Assembly: GCA_910577765.1 (NCBI GenBank)
Contig: CAJTOV010000206.1
Span: 1 to 5,245, forward strand
DNA: 5,245 bases
Direction: 5' to 3'
DNA from: an uncultured Lachnospiraceae bacterium
GTDB taxonomy: Bacteria; Bacillota; Clostridia; Lachnospirales; Lachnospiraceae
Shown: positions 1 to 5,245 of the stretch, one piece after another
Numbering within the stretch: position 1 is the stretch's first letter
How the letters are laid out: every line of letters begins with the position of its first letter
The notes under the pieces: model-generated
Told to the model about the DNA's origin: nothing
The model's input: only the letters and a program-made list of their open reading frames with translations
The model's database searches: none
Translations under genes and position numbers: made by a program

Positions 1-47
1 GAAAGTAACCGGACAAGAAGCATCGGGCGTCCGCCCAGACAACACGC

Positions 48-55
48 AGAAAGGA
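48..55 (+). promoter_or_regulatory. Ribosome binding site of upp
   Basis: The sequence AGAAAGGA ends 10 bases before the ATG at 66 and supports that start. The 65 bases in front of upp show no convincing -35/-10 pair. A TAA at 6-8 could end an upstream gene, so upp may be read from a promoter outside the window. Neither point can be settled here. Confidence 0.8.
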
Positions 56-65
56 CACAGCACTT

Positions 66-695
66 ATGGAAAATGTAACCATCTTCAACCACCCTCTGAT
101 CCAGCACAAGATCTCCATTCTCCGCAGCAAAAGCACCGGCACCAACGAGTTCCGCGCACTGATCGAAGAGATCGCCATGCTCATGGGCTATGAGGCCCTG
201 CGGGATCTGCCCCTGGCCGATGTGGAGGTGGAGACTCCCATCGAGACCTGCATGACCCCCATGATCTCCGGCAAGAAGCTGGCAGTGGTTCCCATCCTCC
301 GGGCAGGACTGGGCATGGTCAACGGCATCCTGGCCCTGGTTCCCAGCGCCAAGGTAGGACATGTAGGCCTTTACCGGGATGAAGTAACCCACGAGCCACA
401 CGAATACTACTGCAAGCTTCCTACCCCCATTGAGCTTCGCACCATTGTGGTTACAGACCCCATGCTGGCCACCGGAGGCTCCGCTGTGGCAGCCGTGAAC
501 TTTATCAAGGAACACGGCGGAAGGCACATTAAGTTCATGTCCATTATCGCAGCACCGGAAGGCTTAAAGCGTCTCCATGAGGCTCACCCGGACATCCAGA
601 TCTACGTAGGCCACTTAGACCGGTGTCTCAACGAAGACGCCTACATCTGCCCAGGTCTGGGAGATGCAGGCGACCGGATCTTTGGAACCAGATAG
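66..695 (+). CDS. upp: Uracil phosphoribosyltransferase
   Basis: Cytosolic pyrimidine-salvage enzyme that joins uracil to PRPP, giving UMP and pyrophosphate. The 209-residue product has the usual length for bacterial UPRT and is complete at both ends. Visible family signatures are the VVPILRAGLGM segment (residues 74-84), the PRPP-binding loop VTDPMLATGGSA (129-140) and the C-terminal uracil-binding stretch YICPGLGDAGDRIFGT (193-208). The N-terminal NHPLIQHKISILR (8-20) is also typical. The ATG at 66 is preceded by a good ribosome binding site. The gene is the only plus-strand gene in the window and runs into a long hairpin that begins 10 bases after its TAG, towards a convergent gene. No PyrR-type attenuator or other control element is visible in the 65 bases upstream. 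Nothing in the protein looks damaged. The identification is secure from motifs and length. Confidence 0.98.
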   Translation: MENVTIFNHPLIQHKISILRSKSTGTNEFRALIEEIAMLMGYEALRDLPLADVEVETPIETCMTPMISGKKLAVVPILRAGLGMVNGILALVPSAKVGHVGLYRDEVTHEPHEYYCKLPTPIELRTIVVTDPMLATGGSAVAAVNFIKEHGGRHIKFMSIIAAPEGLKRLHEAHPDIQIYVGHLDRCLNEDAYICPGLGDAGDRIFGTR

Positions 696-705
696 GACAT
701 ATGGC

Positions 706-752
706 TGCCCTCAGTGAACAAGGGGACTCTCGCCCCTTGTTCGCTGAGGGCA
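706..752. terminator. Long hairpin between convergent genes, probable bidirectional terminator
   Basis: Arms at 706-725 and 733-752 are complementary over 20 base pairs with a single exception at 715/743, which is a T-G wobble in plus-strand RNA. The loop is 7 bases (726-732). The structure starts 10 bases after the upp stop and, from the other side, 15 bases after the stop of the minus-strand acetyltransferase gene, so it fits a terminator shared by both. Neither strand has a real T run after the stem: the plus side continues GGCGTTGTTATAC and the minus side GCCATATGTCC. It is therefore not a textbook intrinsic terminator and could also be an mRNA-stabilising hairpin or a dispersed palindrome. 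Confidence 0.7.
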
Positions 753-767
753 GGCGTTGTTATACGA

Positions 768-1448
768 TTATACGGTTTCTTCCTTCTGCGCTACCTCTCC
801 CTGCTTCTTATAGATGGAATTGGCATCCACACATCCCCGCACACTGGACAGCGGATAGATATTGGTGCCTGCTCCCACCACGGTTCCCGGGTTCAGCACG
901 GAGCCGCAGCCCACTTCCACCCCGTCGCCTACCATGGCGCCGAACTTCTTCATGCCGGTCTCCACATCCCCGTCCTCTGCGTGGACCTTCACCAGCTTCT
1001 TGTCGGATTTCACGTTGGAGGTAATGGAACCTGCGCCCATGTGGGCCTTAAAGCCCAGAATGGAATCTCCCACATAGTTGTAGTGAGGCACCTGGACATT
1101 GTCAAACAGGATCACGTTCTTTAGCTCCGTAGAGTTGCCTACCACCGCATTGGCCCCCACCAGCACCTTGCCCCGGATAAAGGCACAGTGGCGTACCTCC
1201 GCGCAGGGCCCGATGATCACCGGCCCCATGATGCCTGCCGTAGGCGCTACCCTGGCTGTTTTGTGAATCCAGATTCCCTCATGGGGATTGTCGTAATCCT
1301 TTCTGGAAAGGGTGGCTCCCAGACGGGTAATATACTCCCCGATGTGGGGCAGGGCCTCCCAGGGATAGTCAAACTGCTCCAGCAGGGAACCTGCCATGGT
1401 ATGGTTTAAGTCGTAAAGCTTTGTTGTCTTCATGTCACTGAGTTTCAT
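768..1448 (-). CDS. GlmU C-terminal-like left-handed beta-helix acyltransferase
   Basis: A 226-residue protein made largely of hexapeptide repeats (roughly residues 58-205) that fold as a left-handed beta-helix. The central part closely resembles the acetyltransferase half of GlmU and archaeal-type sugar-phosphate nucleotidylyltransferases: VGNSTELKNV (103-112), PHYNYVGDSILG (121-132) with His122 where GlmU has its catalytic histidine, and GAGSITSN (138-145). The N-terminal nucleotidyltransferase domain of GlmU is absent. In its place is a short segment of about 57 residues with no recognised motif. The family is therefore likely to transfer an acetyl group from acetyl-CoA to an amino sugar or sugar phosphate, probably as a trimer in the cytosol, but the substrate is unknown. 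The start at 1448 is chosen because AAAGGAG lies 9 bases upstream. The longer reading from 1487 would overlap the end of topB and lacks such a site. Only 4 bases separate it from topB. Related proteins are often labelled UDP-GlcNAc pyrophosphorylase, which this sequence alone does not support. Confidence 0.82.
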   Translation of the reverse strand: MKLSDMKTTKLYDLNHTMAGSLLEQFDYPWEALPHIGEYITRLGATLSRKDYDNPHEGIWIHKTARVAPTAGIMGPVIIGPCAEVRHCAFIRGKVLVGANAVVGNSTELKNVILFDNVQVPHYNYVGDSILGFKAHMGAGSITSNVKSDKKLVKVHAEDGDVETGMKKFGAMVGDGVEVGCGSVLNPGTVVGAGTNIYPLSSVRGCVDANSIYKKQGEVAQKEETV

Positions 1449-1452
1449 AATG

Positions 1453-3495
1453 TTAGTCTCCTTTATAGTTTTTCCCTGCCGCTTCAAAACAGTCCCGGAG
1501 CTGGTACTGGTTGTTAAGCTTCAGCACATTGTAGGTTCTGCCTGCCACGAACCGTTCCAGCTTCTCCATATACTCGGCCGGGGTGATGCTCCCCTCCGCC
1601 ACATAGGTAAGTCCCTTCTCCCAGCTTGCAGTCAGCTCCGGGTTCAGAAGCTGGCGGATGGAGCCGTTGACCACATCAAACACCAGCTCCCCCAACAAGG
1701 TGGGGGTGATCACCTGGGTCCTGCCGTTAAGGGCCAGGTACTTAATGTTCACCAGCTTCTTGAGAATCTCGGCCCGGGTGGCGCTGGTGCCGATGCCGCT
1801 GCCCTTGATCTGGGCACGCAGTTCCTCGTCCTCAATCAGCTGTCCCGCATTCTCCATGGCCAGGATCATGGAACCGGAGGAATAACGCTTGGGCGGGGAG
1901 GTCTCCCCCTCCTTGATATTGAAAGCCTCCAGAGGCAGGACCATGCCCTTTTTTAAGGTTCCCAGCATGGCCACGAACTCCGGGTTCTCCAGATCCTTCT
2001 GGTTAAGCTCCGGCTCCTCCTGGCCGCCTGCCCCCTCACCGCCGGCAGGCGCCTGGGGAGCCGTCTTTTTCCGCATGCCGGACACATCCGCCACCTTCAG
2101 GTACCCGGCCTCCGCCAGCACCTTGAACCCGGCGAAGAAATGCTCCCGGTCCGTCTCCAGCTCCAGATTGTATTTCTGGTACACGGCAGCCGGAAAAAAG
2201 ATACTTAAAAACCGTCTGGCAATGACCTCATAGACCTTGTGGCCCAGCGGCGCCAGGGAGCGCAGGGCTGTCAGTCCCTGGCCTGTGGGGATGATGGCAT
2301 AATGGTCTGTGATCTGCTTGTCATTGACATACCGGGTTTTGGCCAGATTCTTATAGCTGCCCTTTTCCAGTACCTCCAAGGCAAAGGCCCCCACGGGCTG
2401 GTAGTTCCGGAGGCCGCCGATGTGTTTGTGAATCTCTTTGGCCACGGCTGTGGAAAGCACCCGGGCGTCGGTTCTCGGGTAGGTAACCAGCTTCTTCTCA
2501 TAAAGCTCCTGGACCACCCGCAGGGTCTCGTCAGGGCTGATCTTAAACAGTTTAGAACAGTCATTCTGAAGCTCTGCCAGGTTGTAAAGAAGGGGCGGGT
2601 TCTTATTCTCTTTCTTCCGCTCTGCCTTCACCAGGGTACCGGTAACCGGCGGCTTCCCGGTCAGGGCACTGATTAACTCCTGCGCTCTCTCCCGCTCCTT
2701 AAACCCGTTCTCCTTATAAAGATAAGGGGACTTATCATACCGGGAGCCTGGGACGCTGCGCCACTCTGCGTCAAACTTCATGCCCTTGTGGCTGTAGGTG
2801 CCGGTTACCCGGTAAAAGGGGGTTTTGACAAAGTCCCGGATCTCCCGCTCCCGGCGGACCACCATGCCCAGGACGCAGGTCATGACACGGCCCACAGAAA
2901 GCACGGTCCGGTCTGTCTTCATATAGTTTGAGATGACCGGGCCGTATTTAAGCGTCAGAAGCCTGGAAAAATTAATTCCCATGAGATAATCTTCCTTGGC
3001 CCGCAGATAGGCAGAGGAAGCCAGATTGTCGTATTCGGACCAGTCCTTTGCATCCCGGATGCCCCGCAGGATCTCCTCCTCAGTCTGGGAATCGATCCAG
3101 ACCCGCCTGCGGACCTTGCCGTGGACCTGGGCCATCTGGTCCACCAGCCGGTAGATGTACTCTCCCTCCCGCCCGGAGTCGGTGCAGATGTAGATGGTGT
3201 CCACATCCGGCCGGTTGAGAAGCTGCTTTACAACAGCAAACTGCTTTGACACTCCCTCAATCACCTGGTACTTAAATTCCTTAGGGAGAAACGGAAGAGT
3301 CTGGAGGCTCCAGCGCTTATACTTCATGTCATAAGCCTCCGGGTAACTCATGGTTACCAGATGGCCCACACACCAGGTTACCACCGCTGTGTCCGACTCA
3401 ATATACCCGTTGGACCTGCGGCCGGAAATCTTTAAGGCATTGGCAAATTCCTGGGCCACGCTGGGCTTTTCCGCTATGTATAATGATTTTCCCAT
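1453..3495 (-). CDS. topB: DNA topoisomerase III (type IA)
   Basis: Type IA topoisomerase that cuts one DNA strand through a 5'-phosphotyrosine link and passes another strand through, relaxing negative supercoils and separating linked DNA. The 680 residues show the TOPRIM domain in front (IAEKPSVAQ at 7-15 with Glu9; TDSGREGE at 105-112), the active-site motif LVTYPRTDARVLS (336-348, catalytic Tyr339), DHYAIIPTG (397-405) and GIGTSATRAEIL (567-578). The second TOPRIM aspartate is Gly108, as I recall for Bacillus subtilis TopB (TDAGREGE). An Ala/Gly/Glu-rich linker at about 479-498 interrupts the region before the GIGT motif. The protein ends shortly after the core, with no CxxC zinc-ribbon tail such as B. 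subtilis TopB carries. The following ribosome binding site overlaps its last codons, so the short end looks genuine. The ATG at 3495 has GGAAAGGA 10 bases upstream. It lies 58 bases after the amidase gene. Core-chromosome and integrative-element TopB proteins are alike, but no transfer genes are present here. Confidence 0.96.
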   Translation of the reverse strand: MGKSLYIAEKPSVAQEFANALKISGRRSNGYIESDTAVVTWCVGHLVTMSYPEAYDMKYKRWSLQTLPFLPKEFKYQVIEGVSKQFAVVKQLLNRPDVDTIYICTDSGREGEYIYRLVDQMAQVHGKVRRRVWIDSQTEEEILRGIRDAKDWSEYDNLASSAYLRAKEDYLMGINFSRLLTLKYGPVISNYMKTDRTVLSVGRVMTCVLGMVVRREREIRDFVKTPFYRVTGTYSHKGMKFDAEWRSVPGSRYDKSPYLYKENGFKERERAQELISALTGKPPVTGTLVKAERKKENKNPPLLYNLAELQNDCSKLFKISPDETLRVVQELYEKKLVTYPRTDARVLSTAVAKEIHKHIGGLRNYQPVGAFALEVLEKGSYKNLAKTRYVNDKQITDHYAIIPTGQGLTALRSLAPLGHKVYEVIARRFLSIFFPAAVYQKYNLELETDREHFFAGFKVLAEAGYLKVADVSGMRKKTAPQAPAGGEGAGGQEEPELNQKDLENPEFVAMLGTLKKGMVLPLEAFNIKEGETSPPKRYSSGSMILAMENAGQLIEDEELRAQIKGSGIGTSATRAEILKKLVNIKYLALNGRTQVITPTLLGELVFDVVNGSIRQLLNPELTASWEKGLTYVAEGSITPAEYMEKLERFVAGRTYNVLKLNNQYQLRDCFEAAGKNYKGD
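1458..1464 (-). promoter_or_regulatory. Ribosome binding site of the beta-helix gene, inside topB
   Basis: On the minus strand AAAGGAG occupies the codons for the last residues of TopB (Tyr-Lys-Gly-Asp) and ends 9 bases before the ATG at 1448. This decides the start of the downstream gene and means that its initiation is probably coupled to translation of topB. Confidence 0.85.
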
Positions 3496-3505
3496 GTAAC
3501 AGGGT

Positions 3506-3513
3506 TCCTTTCC
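3506..3513 (-). promoter_or_regulatory. Ribosome binding site of topB
   Basis: The minus strand reads GGAAAGGA ending 10 bases before the ATG at 3495. The 58-base gap also contains the 10-base palindrome CCGGTACCGG (3535-3544) but no terminator, which fits read-through from the amidase gene. Confidence 0.8.
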
Positions 3514-3553
3514 GTTGGGCTTTCACTGCCATATCCGGTACCGGCTTTTGCAG

Positions 3554-4222
3554 CTACTTTTGTTTCAGCTCCGCCTTCACCGCCTTCCGGAAGGCCTTCC
3601 ATTCATCCTCATTGTCCACATAGTATTTGGGACAGTTCTTACCGATCACATCATAGTGGCGGATCACGTCCTTCTCGTCCAGACGCAGCTCCTTACAGAG
3701 CCAGGCAGTCAGCTTTACCAGGGAATCCATGGTTTCCTGGGAGAACTCCCCGGTGGCGTCGGGATGGCAGCACTCGATGGACACGGTATCATCGTTGCGG
3801 GGATAGTTGGCATAGGCCACCTCATCCAGGGGAATGCCCTGGAGAATCTCCCCGTCGATGCCGATAATATAATGGCTGCTGGCAGACACCCCGTCCGGAC
3901 CGGTCTGCTGGGCCAGGTTGTTAAAATAGCTCCAGTTCTGTCTGGCGCTGGTGCCGGGATTTGCCACATAGTGAACCACAATATTGTCCACCCGGGTCCG
4001 TTTGGTCCCGGGACGGGAATAAGGATTTACTGTGAGAAAATCCTGGGTATACCAGTCCGGGGCCTTAAGCTCCGACAGAACCGGCCGGTTCTTCTCATGA
4101 TACCACCGCATGAAAAGAAGGGACCCGGCAATGATCACCGCCAGGGCCAGCACGATATCCAGAACCAGATAAAACAGAAGCTTCCGCTCATAGTTGCTGT
4201 AATTGTTTGTGTTCATATCCAT
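3554..4222 (-). CDS. Membrane-anchored N-acetylmuramoyl-L-alanine amidase (Amidase_2 family)
   Basis: Zinc amidase predicted to cleave the bond between N-acetylmuramic acid and L-alanine in peptidoglycan. The 222 residues start with a short cytoplasmic tail and one hydrophobic segment (about 15-38), so it should be a type II membrane protein with the enzyme outside. The catalytic domain (about 78-205) has the Amidase_2/T7-lysozyme pattern: His84 in NIVVHYVANPG, SSHYIIGIDGEI (115-126), VSIECC (147-152), then His189 and Cys197 in RHYDVIGKNCP (188-198). The 8-residue His-to-Cys spacing and Lys195 two residues before the Cys match T7 lysozyme (His122, Lys128, Cys130). No cell-wall-binding repeats are present. 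Either ATG (4222, or 4216 two codons later) could be used. The only purine-rich site, GAGAGAAG, is spaced better for the second. The gene follows xerD by 46 bases and precedes topB by 58. Possible roles are wall turnover, daughter-cell separation or sporulation, and the sequence does not choose between them. Confidence 0.92.
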   Translation of the reverse strand: MDMNTNNYSNYERKLLFYLVLDIVLALAVIIAGSLLFMRWYHEKNRPVLSELKAPDWYTQDFLTVNPYSRPGTKRTRVDNIVVHYVANPGTSARQNWSYFNNLAQQTGPDGVSASSHYIIGIDGEILQGIPLDEVAYANYPRNDDTVSIECCHPDATGEFSQETMDSLVKLTAWLCKELRLDEKDVIRHYDVIGKNCPKYYVDNEDEWKAFRKAVKAELKQK

Positions 4223-4268
4223 TGCTTCTCTCGCGTTCTTTTTGTTCCATTTATTCTATGTCAGTGAT

Positions 4269-5132
4269 TTACCATCTAAGCCTGCCTCCGGATGCCAGAT
4301 ATTCCTGATACACCTGGGTATTGGCCGGGGCCGCATGCCCAAGCCGCTGCTGGACCGCCACCAGGTCTGCCCCATTGGCCAGCAGATGGGCGGCAAAGGA
4401 ATGGCGCAGGCTGTGGGGAGTAATGGAAGCCCCGATGCCTGCCTGGTTTCCGTAGGCCTTGAGGATTTTCCAGAAGCCCTGACGGGTCATCTGGCTTCCC
4501 CGGCAGTTGACAAACAGATACGGGGACTCAGCCCCCTTTAACAGCCGGTGCCTGGCTTCGGTCAGGTAACGGTCCAGGGCCTGGCCGGTGACCCGGCCGA
4601 AGGGAACCGTGCGTTCCTTTTTTCCGTCCCGGCAGGTGATGAATCCCACGGTCAGGTTCAGATCCTCTGTTTTTAAGGACACCAGCTCCGACACCCGGAT
4701 ACCGGTGGCATACAGAAGCTCCAGCATGGCCCGGTCCCGGATCTCCCTGGCCGTGTGGCCGGAGGGCTGTCCCAGAAGCCGGTCAATATCCTCCACGGAA
4801 AGTACAAAAGGCGGTTTCTTCTCCACCCGGGGTGCCTTCACAAGCTCTGCCGGGTCCTCCTGCACCTGCCCTTCCCGGAACAGGTAATGAAAATAGGCCT
4901 TCAGGGAGGCCAGGACCCGGGATACCGTGGCCGTGGACCGGCCCTGGCCCTCCAGTTTCAGCAGATAAGCCTGGATGCCTGTGGCGGTGACCCGCTGGAT
5001 TTCCCGGATTCCCTGTTCTTCCAGCCAGCCGAAAAACCTGGTCAGGTCACGGCTGTAAGACATCCGCGTGTTCCGGGATGCCTGCTTTGTATGCTCCAAA
5101 TATTCCATAAATCCATCCAGTCCCGTAACCAT
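4269..5132 (-). CDS. xerD: XerD-like site-specific tyrosine recombinase
   Basis: Tyrosine recombinase of the XerC/XerD type, which resolves chromosome dimers at dif sites near the terminus, usually with a partner recombinase and FtsK. The chosen protein has 287 residues, close to the roughly 300 usual for the family. Residues 1-90 form the N-terminal SAM-like DNA-binding domain (NTRMSYSRDLTRFFGWL at 21-37). The catalytic domain shows YATGIRVSEL (141-150, Arg146), PHSLRHSFAAHLL (239-251, His240 and Arg243), LGHAAPANTQVY (264-275, His266 and nucleophile Tyr275). The beta-hairpin that normally carries the catalytic lysine (GKGxKER) reads CRDGKKERTVPF here and is one residue shorter, so Lys171 or Lys172 must serve. 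The frame stays open to the window edge, including a GTG at 5204, but the ATG at 5132 has AGGAGG five bases upstream and starts where family alignments begin. It heads the cluster with the amidase and topB. XerC or a mobile-element integrase is possible but less likely, given the housekeeping neighbours. Confidence 0.92.
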   Translation of the reverse strand: MVTGLDGFMEYLEHTKQASRNTRMSYSRDLTRFFGWLEEQGIREIQRVTATGIQAYLLKLEGQGRSTATVSRVLASLKAYFHYLFREGQVQEDPAELVKAPRVEKKPPFVLSVEDIDRLLGQPSGHTAREIRDRAMLELLYATGIRVSELVSLKTEDLNLTVGFITCRDGKKERTVPFGRVTGQALDRYLTEARHRLLKGAESPYLFVNCRGSQMTRQGFWKILKAYGNQAGIGASITPHSLRHSFAAHLLANGADLVAVQQRLGHAAPANTQVYQEYLASGGRLRW

Positions 5133-5137
5133 ACAGC

Positions 5138-5143
5138 CCTCCT
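5138..5143 (-). promoter_or_regulatory. Ribosome binding site of xerD
   Basis: A perfect AGGAGG on the minus strand lies 5 bases before the ATG at 5132. It is the reason for preferring this start over the GTG at 5204, which has no comparable site. No convincing promoter could be found between here and the window edge. Confidence 0.85.
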
Positions 5144-5157
5144 GCCATTTTTCCAGG

Positions 5158-5245
5158 CTAAATGACCTCTGAACGTAACAGTTCAGACAAGTCTGCGCGT
5201 TCACCGCGCTGACCGTACGAAAACGTAATGGTCGCGGGCATACGG
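5158..5245 (-). CDS. Possible 3' end of an unidentified upstream gene
   Basis: On the minus strand, in a frame different from xerD, an open frame enters from beyond the window and stops at TAG (5158-5160), 25 bases before the xerD start. The last 28 residues begin RMPATITFSYGQRGE and end SELLRSEVI. An ATG sits at 5240-5242, but the frame may start outside. Codon choice (GCG, CGT, GGT, TTG, TTA) looks unlike the CGG/CTG/GGC-rich genes beside it, although the sample is tiny. I do not recognise the product. It may be the tail of a gene ahead of xerD in the same operon, or a chance frame. Confidence 0.25.
   Translation of the reverse strand, partial: RMPATITFSYGQRGERADLSELLRSEVI
5168..5233. repeat. 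Three consecutive short inverted repeats upstream of xerD
   Basis: Three dyads follow one another. TCTGAAC (5168-5174) pairs with GTTCAGA (5181-5187) around a 6-base loop. GCGCG (5195-5199) pairs with CGCGC (5205-5209) around 5 bases. GACC plus TACG (5211-5214, 5216-5219) pair with CGTA plus GGTC (5224-5227, 5230-5233) around an AAAA loop. AACGTAA also occurs twice, exactly 50 bases apart (5172 and 5222). The pairings are visible in the sequence, but a function as structured leader, protein-binding site or nothing at all is open. Each stem is short, and an open frame also crosses this stretch. Confidence 0.4.

Noticed and set aside
25..36. Small GGGCG-TC-CGCCC dyad ahead of upp as a terminator or attenuator.
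   Set aside because: The stem is only 4-5 bp with no T run, so it is too weak to call.
714..1124. Plus-strand open frames across 623-1124 that could be genes downstream of upp.
   Set aside because: They run through the hairpin and lie antisense to the beta-helix gene, have no ribosome binding site and show no recognisable protein pattern.
3160..3183. The second TOPRIM aspartate of TopB is glycine (TDSGREGE), which might suggest a lost metal ligand.
   Set aside because: The same pattern (TDAGREGE) is what I recall for Bacillus subtilis TopB, so it is a lineage feature of this family and not damage.
3535..3544. The palindrome CCGGTACCGG between the amidase gene and topB as an operator.
   Set aside because: It is only 10 bases, has no nearby promoter or second copy, and is easily explained by chance in this composition.
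3515..4267. A 250-codon plus-strand open frame opposite the amidase gene.
   Set aside because: The amidase frame on the other strand has complete catalytic motifs. The plus-strand frame is a mirror effect of G+C-rich codons.
4253..4281. TAGAAT on the minus strand between xerD and the amidase gene as a -10 promoter element.
   Set aside because: At 16-18 bases upstream there is no sequence close to TTGACA, so a promoter is not supported.
5213..5245. CCGTATG...CGTACGG on the minus strand resembles the arms of group II intron domain V.
   Set aside because: The interior lacks the second stem and GAAA tetraloop of domain V, and no reverse transcriptase or other intron domain is visible.
5130..5245. 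Possible dif or attachment site next to the Xer recombinase gene.
   Set aside because: Nothing resembles the Firmicutes dif arms around a central AT-rich spacer. The dyads here have different sequences and spacing.

Overview
The window looks like a chromosomal stretch from an anaerobic Firmicute, most likely a Lachnospiraceae-type Clostridium. This placement is inferred from the character of the proteins (a clostridial XerD, a Bacillus/Clostridium-type TopB with a TDSGREGE TOPRIM motif, strong AGGAGG/AAAGGAG ribosome binding sites) and from the moderately high G+C coding sequence. No database search was run. I see no rRNA, tRNA, CRISPR array, insertion sequence or intact mobile element.

Layout. 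A single plus-strand gene at the left, upp (66-695), encodes uracil phosphoribosyltransferase for pyrimidine salvage. It converges on a minus-strand cluster that fills the rest of the window. A long, nearly perfect hairpin (706-752) fills most of the 72-base gap between the two. It is probably a shared bidirectional terminator, although neither side carries a clear T run.

Read in the direction of transcription (right to left), the minus-strand cluster has four genes: a XerD-like tyrosine recombinase (4269-5132), a membrane-anchored zinc N-acetylmuramoyl-L-alanine amidase (3554-4222), DNA topoisomerase III topB (1453-3495), and a left-handed beta-helix acetyltransferase resembling the C-terminal half of GlmU (768-1448). 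The gaps are 46, 58 and 4 bases, and no terminator-like structure separates the genes, so they are likely cotranscribed. The last pair is translationally coupled, because the ribosome binding site of the acetyltransferase lies inside the final topB codons.

The gene set suggests chromosome resolution (XerD), decatenation (TopB) and cell-wall maintenance (amidase, possibly the acetyltransferase). That these act in one process is inference from adjacency only. The right edge (5158-5245) holds several short inverted repeats and a second open reading frame upstream of xerD, and it may be the end of another gene or a structured leader. I found no convincing undescribed system. The points most worth checking are the T-less hairpin, the altered catalytic beta-hairpin of the recombinase, the orphan GlmU-like acetyltransferase and the structured right edge.
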